Shown here: positions 47,536-56,954 of the stretch, piece by piece | Numbering within the stretch: the stretch's first letter is position 1 | How the letters are laid out: each line of letters opens with the position of its first letter | NCBI RefSeq assembly: GCF_008830185.1 | Contig: NZ_WAGX01000003.1 | Location: 186,001-250,000, forward strand | From: Candidatus Galacturonatibacter soehngenii | GTDB taxonomy: Bacteria; Bacillota; Clostridia; Lachnospirales; Lachnospiraceae | Reading direction: 5' to 3' | DNA length: 64,000 bases | The notes under the pieces: model-generated | Database searches by the model: none | Seen by the model: only the letters and a program-made list of their open reading frames with translations | What the model was told of the DNA's origin: nothing | Position numbers and translations under genes: made by a program

Positions 47536-47595
47536 GTTAAATTTAACACAAAAAAATAAAATTATCCTTTGGATAATAAAAATATCCGATATTTT
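47535..47595 (+). promoter_or_regulatory. Three consecutive palindromes upstream of the sugar ABC operon
   Basis: TGTTAAATTTAACA (47535-47548) is a perfect 14-bp palindrome. ATTATCC-TTT-GGATAAT (47561-47577) and AAAATATC-C-GATATTTT (47579-47595) follow. They lie immediately upstream of the TATAAT at 47613-47618, in the place expected for an activator site. Confidence 0.55.
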
Positions 47596-47612
47596 TATGC
47601 AGTAACATCCTC

Positions 47613-47618
47613 TATAAT
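47613..47618 (+). promoter_or_regulatory. -10 box of the sugar ABC operon promoter
   Basis: Perfect TATAAT with only TATTTT at the -35 position (47590-47595), consistent with a promoter that needs an activator. Confidence 0.5.
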
Positions 47619-47656
47619 TTAGATGTAAGGAAGAAGTTATGAAAGGAGGATGAAAA

Positions 47657-49186
47657 ATGGCGGAAGAATTGTTTCGCATGGAAGGAATAAGTAAAAGCTT
47701 TCCGAGCGTAAAAGCCTTGGAAAAAGTTAGTCTTAATGTTTACAAAGGAGAAGTGTTAGGGTTAGTTGGTGAAAATGGAGCCGGTAAATCAACACTTATG
47801 AAAATATTGTCAGGTGTGCATAGAGCTGACGAGGGAGAAATTTTTATTGAAGGAAAAAAAGTTGACATTGATTCTGTTAGTAAAGCACATGAATTAGGTG
47901 TTAGTATCATCATGCAGGAATTAAATATGTGCGGGCACTTAAGTGTTGCAGATAATATCTTTATTGGTAGAGCGCATAAAAAAGGATTGTTTATTGATGA
48001 TAAAAAAATGCATGAGGAAGCACAAAAGATTCTAGATGATTTGGGAATAGAACTAAATACCTATACTCAGGTAAGTAGTCTTAGTGTTGCACAGCAGCAA
48101 ATGGTTGAAATTGCAAAAGCTATTAGTTTCAATTCAAAAATACTAGTATTAGATGAACCAACAGCAACATTAACAGAGAGAGAAATTGATCAGTTATTTG
48201 GAATTATTAGACGTTTACAGGCAAGAGGTGTTGGAATGGTTTACATTTCTCATCGTATGGCTGAATTAAATCAGATTTGTGAACGAGTGACTATCATTCG
48301 TGACGGTCAGTATATTGGTACAAGACATCTAAATGAAATTACAATGGATGAACTGGTAAATATGATTGTTGGTCGATCTCTTGAAGATAAATATCCAAAG
48401 TATAAAAGAAAATTCGGTGATATTGCTTTAGAGGCAAGAAATGTTCGTAGGGGCACCAAGGTAAATGCAGACCATTTTTATGTTAGAAAAGGTGAAATCC
48501 TTGGTATTGCAGGATTAGTAGGTGCTGGACGTACTGAATTAATGCGTTGTATCTTTGGCGCTGATGTTGCTGATAGCATGGAACTTTATTTAGAGGGTAA
48601 GCCTATAAAAGTAAATTCTGTAATTGAAGCAATCAAACATGGTATCGGATATGCAACAGAGGATAGAAAAAGAGATGGTTTAGCACTTAACTTGGATGTA
48701 AAATATAACACCAATATGGCTCATTTATCTAAACTATCTCGATTTGGATTTATCAATGATAAAGAGGGTGCAAAAAATGCAGAGAAGTATGTAAAATTAC
48801 TTCGAACAAAAACACCAAGCATACATCAACTTTGTAAAAATCTATCAGGAGGAAATCAACAAAAGGTTGTGTTGGCAAAATGGCTTTGCAATGATGTAAA
48901 AGTATTGATTGTAGATGAGCCTACACGTGGAATCGATGTTGGTGCAAAGTATGAAGTATATGAGTTGTTTAATAAGCTAAGTGAACAAGGTGTTGCTATT
49001 ATCATGATTTCTTCAGAACTTCCTGAAATATTAGGTATGAGTGATCGAGTTTTGGTAATTCATCAGGGAGAAATCAATGGTGAATTGGATGCCAAAAAGA
49101 CAACACAAGAAGAGATATTGTATCTGGCGGCAGGTTATAACAAGTTAGAAGGAAAAGAAGCTCCAAAATTATCTACAAGGAGCTGA
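47657..49186 (+). CDS. Sugar ABC importer ATP-binding protein (RbsA/XylG/MglA type)
   Basis: 509 residues with two nucleotide-binding domains. First: GENGAGKSTLMK (about 36-47), VAQQQMVEIAKA, ILVLDEPTATLTE. Second: diverged P-loop GLVGAGRTELMR, LSGGNQQKVVLAKWL and VDEPTRGIDVGAKYE. The double-domain structure is specific to monosaccharide importers of the ribose/galactose/xylose class. The sugar cannot be read from sequence. AAAGGAGG precedes the ATG. Confidence 0.94.
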   Translation: MAEELFRMEGISKSFPSVKALEKVSLNVYKGEVLGLVGENGAGKSTLMKILSGVHRADEGEIFIEGKKVDIDSVSKAHELGVSIIMQELNMCGHLSVADNIFIGRAHKKGLFIDDKKMHEEAQKILDDLGIELNTYTQVSSLSVAQQQMVEIAKAISFNSKILVLDEPTATLTEREIDQLFGIIRRLQARGVGMVYISHRMAELNQICERVTIIRDGQYIGTRHLNEITMDELVNMIVGRSLEDKYPKYKRKFGDIALEARNVRRGTKVNADHFYVRKGEILGIAGLVGAGRTELMRCIFGADVADSMELYLEGKPIKVNSVIEAIKHGIGYATEDRKRDGLALNLDVKYNTNMAHLSKLSRFGFINDKEGAKNAEKYVKLLRTKTPSIHQLCKNLSGGNQQKVVLAKWLCNDVKVLIVDEPTRGIDVGAKYEVYELFNKLSEQGVAIIMISSELPEILGMSDRVLVIHQGEINGELDAKKTTQEEILYLAAGYNKLEGKEAPKLSTRS

Positions 49187-49203
49187 CAGAAAGGAAGAAA
49201 AAC

Positions 49204-50223
49204 ATGAATTCATTTAATAAGTTAAATGTTGCTACTAGACGTGCTATTTATTCTTTAGGAATTTTAGTTGCGCTGTTCGCATTATTTTCAATTTTATCAT
49301 TTGATAAGTTTATGGCACCTACAAATTTACAAAATCTTTTGCAACAAATTGTTACATATACCATTATTGGATGCGGATTAACTTTTTGTCTTGTCTGTGG
49401 AGGTAACGATCTCTCAGCAGGAGCATCAATGGCATTATCAGGTATTATTGTAGTAAGCCTTTTAGCAAAAGGTCTTCCATTATGGTTATGTATTATTCTT
49501 TGCCTAACAATGGGAATTTTAACAGGTGTTATGAACGGATTCTTTATTGAAATATTAGGAGTAGTACCTTTTGTTGCCACACTTGCAACACAGTGGGTAT
49601 ATCGAGGTTTAGCCAATGTTATTGTTAATGGAGCACCAGTTTATACAACTACAATTCCTTCAACTAAGGTTCAATCACAGTTTTATTTACTTGGTGGCGG
49701 GAGAATTGGAGGAGACGGACTTCCATACAGTGTTATTATCACATTAGTTTATGCACTTATCTTGGGCGTTGTTTTAGCTAAAAGTAGTATAGGTCGCCAA
49801 ATCTATGCATGTGGTTCAAACTTAGAGGCAGCGAAATTATCTGGTATTAACGCAGTAAAGACTCGTATGTTTGCATATTGTATTTCAGGTTTATCAGCAG
49901 CGATTTGTGGTATCTTAGTTGCATCTCGTTTATCAAGTGCACAACCAACAGCAGGTGTTGGTTATGAAATGGAGGCAATTGCAGCATCTGTTCTTGGAGG
50001 TATTTCAATCCTTGGTGGAGAAGGTACCATTTTAAATACAATAATTGGAGCACTTATGATGGGTGTAATCAGAAACGGTTTGAACTTAAATGGTATCAAC
50101 TCTTTCTGGCAGCAAGTTATTGTTGGATTGATTCTATTAGTTGCAGTAGCATCTCAAACAGCAAATAAAGCAGGAAATTTAGATACGATTAAACGTTTCT
50201 TTAGTAAAAAGCAAAAAGCTTAA
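49204..50223 (+). CDS. Sugar ABC importer permease (RbsC type)
   Basis: 339 residues, about nine predicted transmembrane helices. The family marker GGNDLSAGASMALSG (about residues 63-77) and the EAA-like loop KLSGINAVKTRMFAYCISGL are present. Works as a dimer with the ATPase encoded 17 nt upstream. Confidence 0.94.
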   Translation: MNSFNKLNVATRRAIYSLGILVALFALFSILSFDKFMAPTNLQNLLQQIVTYTIIGCGLTFCLVCGGNDLSAGASMALSGIIVVSLLAKGLPLWLCIILCLTMGILTGVMNGFFIEILGVVPFVATLATQWVYRGLANVIVNGAPVYTTTIPSTKVQSQFYLLGGGRIGGDGLPYSVIITLVYALILGVVLAKSSIGRQIYACGSNLEAAKLSGINAVKTRMFAYCISGLSAAICGILVASRLSSAQPTAGVGYEMEAIAASVLGGISILGGEGTILNTIIGALMMGVIRNGLNLNGINSFWQQVIVGLILLVAVASQTANKAGNLDTIKRFFSKKQKA

Positions 50224-50243
50224 AATAAAAGGAGGATATTAAT

Positions 50244-51305
50244 ATGAGAAGAGTAGCAGCACTATTAATTGCAGGGGTTTTAGCAGTTTCAACTCTTGTA
50301 GGATGTGGCTCAAAAGCACCAGAAAAGGAAACAACTCCAGAAGTTGGTCAAGAAACAAATGATGCTTCAGGTCAAGCAGATGACAGCGCAAGTGAAGACA
50401 AAAAAACAATTTATGTAATCGTTAAAGTACTTGGTAACCAGTATTGGAGTGTATTACAAGCAGGTGCAGAAAAGGCTGGAAAAGAATTAGGATGTAATGT
50501 TGTTATCGTTGGTACTTCATTAGAATCTGACATCGAAGGACAGTTAACATTATTACAAAACGCAGTATCCGCACAGGCAGATGCCATTGTTATTGCACCA
50601 CTTGACAGTGTATCTTTGGATGCACCAATTACAGAAGCTTATAATTCAGGAACACCAGTTGTATTAGTTGATACAGTTATCAACAGCGATAACTACAGCG
50701 CAGCTTTATTAACAGATAACGTTGAAGCAGGTAAAGCAGCAGCAGGGGAACTTTTAAAGAGATTAAAAGATAAAGGTGTAAAAGAAACAGAAGAAGCACA
50801 AGTTGCAATTCAGGTTGGATCTACTGGTTCCCAGACAATCAATGACCGTGTAAAAGGTTTCAATGAGTATTGGGAAGCAAATGCTCCAGAAAGCTGGACG
50901 GTATTAAATGATGATATCAAAGTAAACGAAGGTGACATCAGTAAAGCAGTTGGTTTCTGCCAAGATTTCTTAACAACATATCCAAACCTTAAGGGTGTAT
51001 TTGGACCAAACAATGGTTCTACAGTTGGATTTGTAACTGGTCTTACAGAATCCCAAAGAAAAGATGTATCAATGGTAGGATTTGACTTCTCATCTGAAAT
51101 CGAAACCATGATCAGAGCTGGTGAATTTGATGTAGCATCTGTTGTACAACGTCAATATTTCATGGGATATGATGGTGTAAAAAATGCATTAAAACTTGCT
51201 CAAGGTGGAACAGTAGAAGAGAAGAAGATTGATACTGGTGTTATCTTAGTCGATAAAACAAATGTAGATTCTGAAGAAGTACAAAGTGTTATCAATCCAA
51301 AATAA
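50244..51305 (+). CDS. Sugar-binding lipoprotein (periplasmic-binding-protein type 1)
   Basis: 353 residues. Signal peptide with lipobox LVGC (Cys21), an S/T/E/D-rich linker, then a Peripla_BP_4 domain (about 53-353): QYWSVLQAGAEKAGKELG, DAIVIAPLDSVSLDAPI and GVFGPNNGSTVGFV. It delivers the ligand to the permease; anchored on the outer face of the membrane. The last gene of the importer operon; a strong hairpin follows. Confidence 0.93.
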   Translation: MRRVAALLIAGVLAVSTLVGCGSKAPEKETTPEVGQETNDASGQADDSASEDKKTIYVIVKVLGNQYWSVLQAGAEKAGKELGCNVVIVGTSLESDIEGQLTLLQNAVSAQADAIVIAPLDSVSLDAPITEAYNSGTPVVLVDTVINSDNYSAALLTDNVEAGKAAAGELLKRLKDKGVKETEEAQVAIQVGSTGSQTINDRVKGFNEYWEANAPESWTVLNDDIKVNEGDISKAVGFCQDFLTTYPNLKGVFGPNNGSTVGFVTGLTESQRKDVSMVGFDFSSEIETMIRAGEFDVASVVQRQYFMGYDGVKNALKLAQGGTVEEKKIDTGVILVDKTNVDSEEVQSVINPK

Positions 51306-51323
51306 AACAGATATATTTTCATA

Positions 51324-51367
51324 GCCAATTTATTACGCTTTCCACATTTGTGGAAGGCGTATTGGCG
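51324..51367 (+). terminator. Long hairpin between importer operon and TRAP-type gene
   Basis: GCCAAT...ATTGGC encloses ACGC-T-TTCCAC and GTGGAA-G-GCGT around ATTT. Only GGTTTT follows, so it may terminate partly or stabilise the upstream mRNA 3' end. Confidence 0.6.
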
Positions 51368-51395
51368 GTTTTGAAAGAAGATAGAAAGTAGGGGC

Positions 51396-52409
51396 ATGAA
51401 AAAGAGCAAGATATTGATTGGTGGTTTACTTATTTTTGTCATTTTGGGTCAAGTAGGATATGGATATATAAAGAAGAATATGAAAAAGGAAGCAGTTCCA
51501 GAATATGTTTTTACCTATGCAGAAAATCAAGCTGAAGGCTATCCCACAACGGAAGCAGCATATTTATTTTCTGAACTTGTATATGAACGGTCGCAAGGTA
51601 GAATTAAAATCAATGTACATTCTAGTGGTTTTCTTGGGGATGAGGTGTCTGTAATTGAACAATTACAGTATGGAGGCCTCGATTTTGTAAGGGCTTCAAT
51701 TATGACAATGGGAGAATTTATACCTAAGATTAACGTGTTACAGTTACCGTATTTATATAATGACTCAAATCATATGTGGAAGGTCTTAAATGGAGAAATT
51801 GGGCAAGAATTTATGGATAGTCTAAAAGATCATGGGCTAACAGCCTTGTCTTGGTATGATGCAGGAATGAGAAATTTTTATACAAGACAAAAGGTAGAAA
51901 ACTTGGAGGATTTAAAAGGTCTTAAAATAAGAGTAGCAAAATCGGAGTTTATGAAAGAATTAGTATCCTCTCTTGGTGCGACTCCTGTTGCTATGGATTA
52001 TTCTGAAATATACTCTTCCTTAGAGTTAGGAGAGATTGATGGTGCTGAAAACAATTGGCCTTCTTACGTATCCACAGATCATTACAAAGTGGCAGGATAT
52101 ATGATATTAGATGAGCATAATCAGATTCCAGAACTACAGTTGGTATCTCAAATTACTTGGAATAAATTATCCAAAGAAGATCAAGCAATCATAAAAGAAT
52201 GTGCATTGGATTCTGCCATCTATGAACAAAAGCTTTGGGAAGAGCATGTAAAGACTTCAAGAGAAAGGGCTGTAAAAGCAGGAGTAATTGTTACAGAATT
52301 AAAAAAAGAAGAAAAACAGCGCTTTAGAGAGGCTGCCATGCCTGTTTATAAACTGCTAACACCAGAATATCAGGATTTAATTCAAAGAATAAGAGAGGAA
52401 GACAATTAG
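51396..52409 (+). CDS. Orphan TRAP-type solute-binding protein (DctP family), membrane-anchored
   Basis: 337 residues. An uncleaved-looking N-terminal anchor (KILIGGLLIFVILGQVGYGY, no lipobox Cys), then a DctP domain: the arginine-containing GLKIRVAKSEFMKELVSSLG followed by EIYSSLELGEIDGAENNWP, the TRAP signature. No DctQ or DctM gene adjoins; upstream is an ABC sugar importer and a LytS-type kinase, downstream aroE. It may act as a sensing subunit with the kinase, or serve TRAP permeases elsewhere. RBS GTAGGGG precedes the ATG. Confidence 0.9.
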   Translation: MKKSKILIGGLLIFVILGQVGYGYIKKNMKKEAVPEYVFTYAENQAEGYPTTEAAYLFSELVYERSQGRIKINVHSSGFLGDEVSVIEQLQYGGLDFVRASIMTMGEFIPKINVLQLPYLYNDSNHMWKVLNGEIGQEFMDSLKDHGLTALSWYDAGMRNFYTRQKVENLEDLKGLKIRVAKSEFMKELVSSLGATPVAMDYSEIYSSLELGEIDGAENNWPSYVSTDHYKVAGYMILDEHNQIPELQLVSQITWNKLSKEDQAIIKECALDSAIYEQKLWEEHVKTSRERAVKAGVIVTELKKEEKQRFREAAMPVYKLLTPEYQDLIQRIREEDN

Positions 52410-52428
52410 TAAAAAGTGAATATATAAT

Positions 52429-52470
52429 AAAAAGCCTATCTTTCTATTTATATATAGAAGATAGGCTTTT
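52429..52470. terminator. Bidirectional terminator between dctP-like gene and aroE
   Basis: AAAAGCCTATCTT pairs with AAGATAGGCTTTT; the inner CTAT/ATAG extends the stem. Convergent genes lie on both sides. Confidence 0.85.
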
Positions 52471-52491
52471 ATAATACGAGAAAGATTTTGT

Positions 52492-53358
52492 TTAGGAGAA
52501 AAATTTCTCCTTGATTATTCTTATAGGCATTTCTTGACCAGTCCATAATTTAAAAGCTTCTGCACCTTGATAAAGAAGCATATACATTCCGTTAAAGGTA
52601 TTAAGCCCCGCTTCTTTTGCTAATTTTAATAATTTTGTTTGGGCAGGGTTATAAATAACATCTGATACAATAAGATTTTCATGAAACATACTACTATCAT
52701 TTATAATACTATTGTCTATGTTTGGTGACATACCAACAGAAGTACCGTTTGTTAGAATGGCACTTTCTTGTAGGCTCTTTCTAAGTGAAGTATCATCAGG
52801 CAGTTCGTATAAGCTTGCTTTACAATTCGTTGTAGCATTAATGTTATCGATTAAGTTAATTGCACGGTCGAAAAACTGATCTTTAATACTATAAACATCA
52901 ATGGCGGACACACCATCAAGTGCTGCTTGTGCGCAAATAGCCGTTGCTGCGCCACCTGCACCAAGAAGTGTCATTTTCTTGCCAATGATATCAAAACCTG
53001 CATCTTTTACCGCTTGCATATATCCAACACCATCGGTATTATGGGCTGTTAATATACCATTATCATTCACAACTGTATTAGCAGCTCCAATTAGCTTAGC
53101 AGCAGGAGATAGGTGATCTACGTATTCGCATATTAGATTCTTATCTGGCATGGTGCAGTTAAAACCTCTTACGCCAAGTACTTTTAATCCTTCTACTGCG
53201 GTTTTTAAGTTTTCGGTTCCAACATCAAATGCAAGGTAGACATAATCCAGATTTAATTGCTGAAATGACTCATTGTGCATCAACGGTGAAATGCTGTGGG
53301 AAACAGGGCTACCTAAAAGACCTGTAAGGACAGTGTGACCAGTTATTCTTTCAATCAT
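52492..53358 (-). CDS. aroE: Shikimate dehydrogenase
   Basis: Reduces 3-dehydroshikimate to shikimate with NADPH. 288 residues. Substrate-binding SPVSHSISPLMHN near the N terminus, catalytic Lys in NCTMPDKN (usually NVTxPxK), Asp in HNTDGVGYM, Rossmann loop LLGAGGAATAI and C-terminal GMYMLLYQGAEAF. Start ATG 53358 follows AAAGGCGG; earlier in-frame codons encode a non-family Ile-rich stretch. Monocistronic. Confidence 0.94.
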   Translation of the reverse strand: MIERITGHTVLTGLLGSPVSHSISPLMHNESFQQLNLDYVYLAFDVGTENLKTAVEGLKVLGVRGFNCTMPDKNLICEYVDHLSPAAKLIGAANTVVNDNGILTAHNTDGVGYMQAVKDAGFDIIGKKMTLLGAGGAATAICAQAALDGVSAIDVYSIKDQFFDRAINLIDNINATTNCKASLYELPDDTSLRKSLQESAILTNGTSVGMSPNIDNSIINDSSMFHENLIVSDVIYNPAQTKLLKLAKEAGLNTFNGMYMLLYQGAEAFKLWTGQEMPIRIIKEKFFS

Positions 53359-53508
53359 ATTAATTCCGCCTTTATTCATAATTATAATTTCTATTATGAT
53401 AATAAAAAAAAATTCTAATGTCAAATGCAAACGTAATAAATGACTTGAACCATTTAGAAATCTTATATATAATGGTACAAGAATATTAGAATAGGACGTT
53501 AAGATAAA

Positions 53509-54417
53509 ATGAAAGTAAAAAAAAAAAAGACGATTGCAAGTTTTGGCTTATTAGTTGCTACTCTAATTTGGGGATTTGCTTTTGTCGTGGTAAAAGATGC
53601 ACTTGATTATGTACCACCAGTTTATATGCTTGCATTTCGTTTTACAATAGCAAGCATTGGACTTTTGTTTGTATTTTCAAAAAGACTTCGAATGATTAAT
53701 ATAAATAATGTAAAATCTAGTATTGTATTGGGTATATTATTGTATATAAGTTATTTATTGCAAACCATTGGCTGCCTATATACGACGGCTGGCAAAAATG
53801 CATTTATCACTACAATTTATGTTGTAATAGTTCCATTTCTTTATTGGTTGATTAGTAAGCAAAAGCCAGATATTTATTGTCTTGTTTCGGCCTTTATGGC
53901 GATAATTGGAATCGGACTGCTTTCCCTGAATTCGGATTTAAGTATAAACCTTGGAGATGTATTGACATTACTGTGTGGATTTGGATATGCGATTCATTTA
54001 ATTTACATTAATAAGTATTCAAAATATCAAGATCCCATTATACTAACGTTTTTACAAATTCTTGTAGCAGCTATATTATCTTGGTTAACAGCACCAATCA
54101 TGGATGGAGGTTTTCCAGTAGATGCTACAAATCCCAATATCATGGTCGGAATGTTATATCTTGGTATTGGAAGTACCATGATTGCCTATTTGCTTCAAAA
54201 TATAGGACAAAAATACATTGAACCGTCAACTGCTGCATTATTATTATCTATGGAATCTGTATTTGGTGCCATATTTTCTGTTTTGATTCTGAAAGAAATA
54301 GTAACAATAAAAATGTTGATTGGCTGTAGCTTAATCTTTACGGCAGTTATTATGGCAGAAACAAAGTTTGAATTTATAAGATTAACTGGAAGGAAAAGGA
54401 GTATCGATCATGCTTAA
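53509..54417 (+). CDS. EamA/DMT-family transporter
   Basis: 302 residues, ten predicted transmembrane helices in two homologous EamA halves (LIWGFAFVVVKDAL in the first; SMESVFGAIFSVLILKE in the second). Family members export metabolites or amino acids; the substrate is unknown. The second to sixth codons lie in a run of 12 A (53518-53529). RBS (AGGAC) is weak. Its 3' end overlaps yqeG by 8 bp. Confidence 0.9.
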   Translation: MKVKKKKTIASFGLLVATLIWGFAFVVVKDALDYVPPVYMLAFRFTIASIGLLFVFSKRLRMININNVKSSIVLGILLYISYLLQTIGCLYTTAGKNAFITTIYVVIVPFLYWLISKQKPDIYCLVSAFMAIIGIGLLSLNSDLSINLGDVLTLLCGFGYAIHLIYINKYSKYQDPIILTFLQILVAAILSWLTAPIMDGGFPVDATNPNIMVGMLYLGIGSTMIAYLLQNIGQKYIEPSTAALLLSMESVFGAIFSVLILKEIVTIKMLIGCSLIFTAVIMAETKFEFIRLTGRKRSIDHA

Positions 54418-54916
54418 AAGATTTTACCCAAATGAATATGCCAATTCATCCTATGTTATTAATTATGAAGAGTTGTATCAGAAAGGATTTCGAGGTATTT
54501 TATTTGATGTAGATAATACATTGGTTTCACATGGAGCGAAGGCAGATGACAAGGCAAAAGAATTAATTACGAAACTAAAAAACATTGGTTTTAAAGTTTG
54601 TCTAATATCAAATAATAAGGAAGAAAGAGTAAGAACTTTTAATGATGAAGTTCAAGTACAATATATCTTTAATGCAAGAAAGCCTTCTAGAAAAGGATAT
54701 CAACAGGCAATGAATACCATAGGAACGAATAAAGAAAATACAATTTTTATTGGAGATCAAATTTTTACAGATGTATTTGGAGCAAATCGTGCTGGATTAA
54801 AGACAATACTGGTAAAACCAATCCATCCAAAGGAAGAGATTCAAATTGTTTTAAAAAGATACTTGGAAAAAATTGTGTTGTATTTTTATAAAAAATCTCA
54901 AAATAAAAAGGATTAA
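54410..54916 (+). CDS. YqeG-family HAD-IIIA phosphatase
   Basis: 168 residues. HAD motif I ILFDVDNTLVSHG, motif II LISNNKEER, Lys in NARKPSRKGY and motif IV FIGDQIFTDVFGANRAG. YqeG-type proteins are phosphatases of poorly defined substrate (related to PGP phosphatases). Overlaps the transporter gene, and lies near aroE and efp, a conserved Firmicutes neighbourhood. Confidence 0.92.
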   Translation: MLKRFYPNEYANSSYVINYEELYQKGFRGILFDVDNTLVSHGAKADDKAKELITKLKNIGFKVCLISNNKEERVRTFNDEVQVQYIFNARKPSRKGYQQAMNTIGTNKENTIFIGDQIFTDVFGANRAGLKTILVKPIHPKEEIQIVLKRYLEKIVLYFYKKSQNKKD

Positions 54917-54970
54917 TCGTAAAGTGTTTACATCGTCATTGTAAGTGAAGCAATGGACACAAAAAAATAG

Positions 54971-54999
54971 TTGAAAAAAATGGTCATTTATTATAGAAT
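54971..54999 (+). promoter_or_regulatory. efp promoter
   Basis: TTGAAA (54971-54976), 17-nt spacer, TAGAAT (54994-54999). Confidence 0.65.
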
Positions 55000-55063
55000 A
55001 TTAGAGAGTGTGGTAACAGAACAAGATTTACCATCGGTACTATTTTAAGGAGGAATATCAGAC

Positions 55064-55621
55064 ATGATATCAGCAGGTGATTTTAGAAATGGTATTACAA
55101 TAGAAGTTGATAGTAATATATTTCAGATTATTGATTTCCAGCATGTAAAGCCAGGAAAAGGTGCAGCATTTGTTAGAACGAAATTAAAGAATATTATTAG
55201 TGGTGGCGTAGTTGAAAAAACTTTCAGACCTACAGAAAAATTCCCACAAGCACGTATTGATAGAAATGATATGCAATATCTATATTCAGATGGAGATTTA
55301 TATAATTTCATGGATACTGAAACATTTGAGCAAATTGCCTTAAATGCAGACGAAATTGGTGATGCATTAAAATTTGTAAAAGAAAATGAAATGGTTAAAA
55401 TCTGCTCTCATAATGGTAAGGTATTTGCAGTTGAACCACCTTTATTTGTTGAACTTGAGATTACAGACACAGAACCAGGTATCAAAGGTGACACAGCAAC
55501 AGGCGCAACAAAACCAGCTGTTGTAGAAACAGGCGCAACTGTTTATGTTCCATTATTTGTAAACCAAGGTGATAAAATCAAAATTGACACCAGATCAGGT
55601 GATTATCTATCTAGAATATAA
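55064..55621 (+). CDS. efp: Elongation factor P
   Basis: 185 residues, full length, three OB-like domains. The tip loop [10 protein letters not shown] carries Lys32, the residue modified in Bacillus EF-P. Relieves ribosome stalling at polyproline. The C-terminal signature [16 protein letters not shown] is intact. AAGGAGG precedes the ATG. No EF-P lysine-modification genes are adjacent. Confidence 0.97.
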   Translation: MISAGDFRNGITIEVDSNIFQIIDFQHVKPGKGAAFVRTKLKNIISGGVVEKTFRPTEKFPQARIDRNDMQYLYSDGDLYNFMDTETFEQIALNADEIGDALKFVKENEMVKICSHNGKVFAVEPPLFVELEITDTEPGIKGDTATGATKPAVVETGATVYVPLFVNQGDKIKIDTRSGDYLSRI

Positions 55622-55627
55622 TTATTT

Positions 55628-55670
55628 AAATAGTATATAGAAATTAATATCGGGTTTCTATATACTATTT
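55628..55670 (+). terminator. Terminator after efp
   Basis: AAATAGTATATAGAAA pairs perfectly with TTTCTATATACTATTT around an 11-nt loop; the T-run is weak. Confidence 0.72.
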
Positions 55671-55813
55671 CTTCTATACATAATATGTAAGCAATTAAGC
55701 TTCTTGTTTCGATACGCAATAAATAGATTTATTTCTAAATAAATTCTTGCACATTTCGTGCTTATTTTTCCTATCGTGATTTAAATTCAATGTTAGTTAT
55801 ATTCCGTTTGTAC

Positions 55814-55842
55814 TTGTATGTTAATTTTGGGGTTAATATAAA
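55814..55842 (+). promoter_or_regulatory. Promoter of the DUF5688 gene
   Basis: TTGTAT (55814-55819), 17-nt spacer, TATAAA (55837-55842). The 120-nt leader that follows carries no ORF or strong structure that I see; the rest of the 55622-55964 gap is AT-rich filler with the efp terminator. Confidence 0.5.
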
Positions 55843-55964
55843 TCAATAAAACGTCTTGAAAAATAGTCAGAGAGTCTATGCTTCCAAGATAAGAGGAGGG
55901 GAGTGTCATTTAATCATCAACTTTATTTACCAATATTAAGCTTATTATGAAAGAAGGGGAATTA

Positions 55965-56861
55965 ATGAATTATAAGATTTTTAAAGAAGAAATATGTAAC
56001 TTAATTGCACAAAAAGTTGGAGACGAATGTGAGGTTTCACTTAAGACAATAAGAAAGAACAATGATGTTGTCTTAGATGGTTTGACACTTCGTAAAGAAA
56101 ATGAGAGTATCTCTCCAACTATTTACTTAAATCATTATTATAAAAGTTATCTAACAGGAGAAAGCATTAATGAAATTGTGAACGAGATAATGGAATTATA
56201 TGATGAAAATAATAAGCAGATGAATATCGACACTTCGTTTTTTTCAAACTATGAGTGTACAAAACAACGCATTGTATTTAAAATGATTCATTATGAAAAG
56301 AACAAGATTTTACTAGATAGTATCCCTCATATCAAATTTCTAGATTTAGCAATTGTATTCTATTATTTGGTCCATAGTGAGAAATTCGGAAATGCTACCA
56401 TATTGATTTATAATTCTCATTTAGAGATATGGGGAATCGGAAGTTATGAGATTTTTCAGGTTGCAAAAGCGAATACGCAACGACTATTACCACACAAAGT
56501 GAGTCGGATTGAAGATATTTTAAAGGAAGAATTAGAAGAAGAGTATTGGGATGAGATAGAAGAAGGGGATATACCTATGTATGTCCTAACGAATCATTCG
56601 AAACTAAATGGTGCAGCATGCATGCTTTATCCAGAGGTTTTAAAAGAGTTTTCCCGTACAGTGGGTTGTGATTTATATCTTTTGCCAAGTAGTGTACATG
56701 AAATCATTATCATTCCAAAATCACATAAAACGAAAGTAAGTGAATTGAAAGCAATGGTAAAAGAAACGAATGAGAATCATGTAGAAAAAGAAGAAATATT
56801 ATCTTATAGCGTATATGAATATTTGCAAGAAGAAGACAGATTGCAAATTGCAGTCGAATAA
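55965..56861 (+). CDS. DUF5688-family protein
   Basis: 298 residues, soluble, no membrane segment. Starts MNYKIFKEEICNLIAQKVG; contains ISPTIYLNHYYKSYLTGESI and, in the C-terminal part, LYLLPSSVHEIIIIPKS. I recognise the pattern as DUF5688, a family common in Lachnospiraceae and often multicopy; function unknown. Chosen ATG 55965 follows AAGGGG; an in-frame ATG at 55947 lies before that site. Confidence 0.82.
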   Translation: MNYKIFKEEICNLIAQKVGDECEVSLKTIRKNNDVVLDGLTLRKENESISPTIYLNHYYKSYLTGESINEIVNEIMELYDENNKQMNIDTSFFSNYECTKQRIVFKMIHYEKNKILLDSIPHIKFLDLAIVFYYLVHSEKFGNATILIYNSHLEIWGIGSYEIFQVAKANTQRLLPHKVSRIEDILKEELEEEYWDEIEEGDIPMYVLTNHSKLNGAACMLYPEVLKEFSRTVGCDLYLLPSSVHEIIIIPKSHKTKVSELKAMVKETNENHVEKEEILSYSVYEYLQEEDRLQIAVE

Positions 56862-56892
56862 ACAGATTTATGAATAAACTATAAACTTCCAA

Positions 56893-56921
56893 TTGATTAT
56901 TTGAGGTATTTGAGGTACAAT
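56893..56921 (+). promoter_or_regulatory. Candidate tRNA-Arg promoter
   Basis: TTGATT (56893-56898), 17-nt spacer, TACAAT (56916-56921), about 34 nt before the tRNA. Confidence 0.5.
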
Positions 56922-56954
56922 ACTAGTTGTGGTATTATAACCGAATACAAATAT

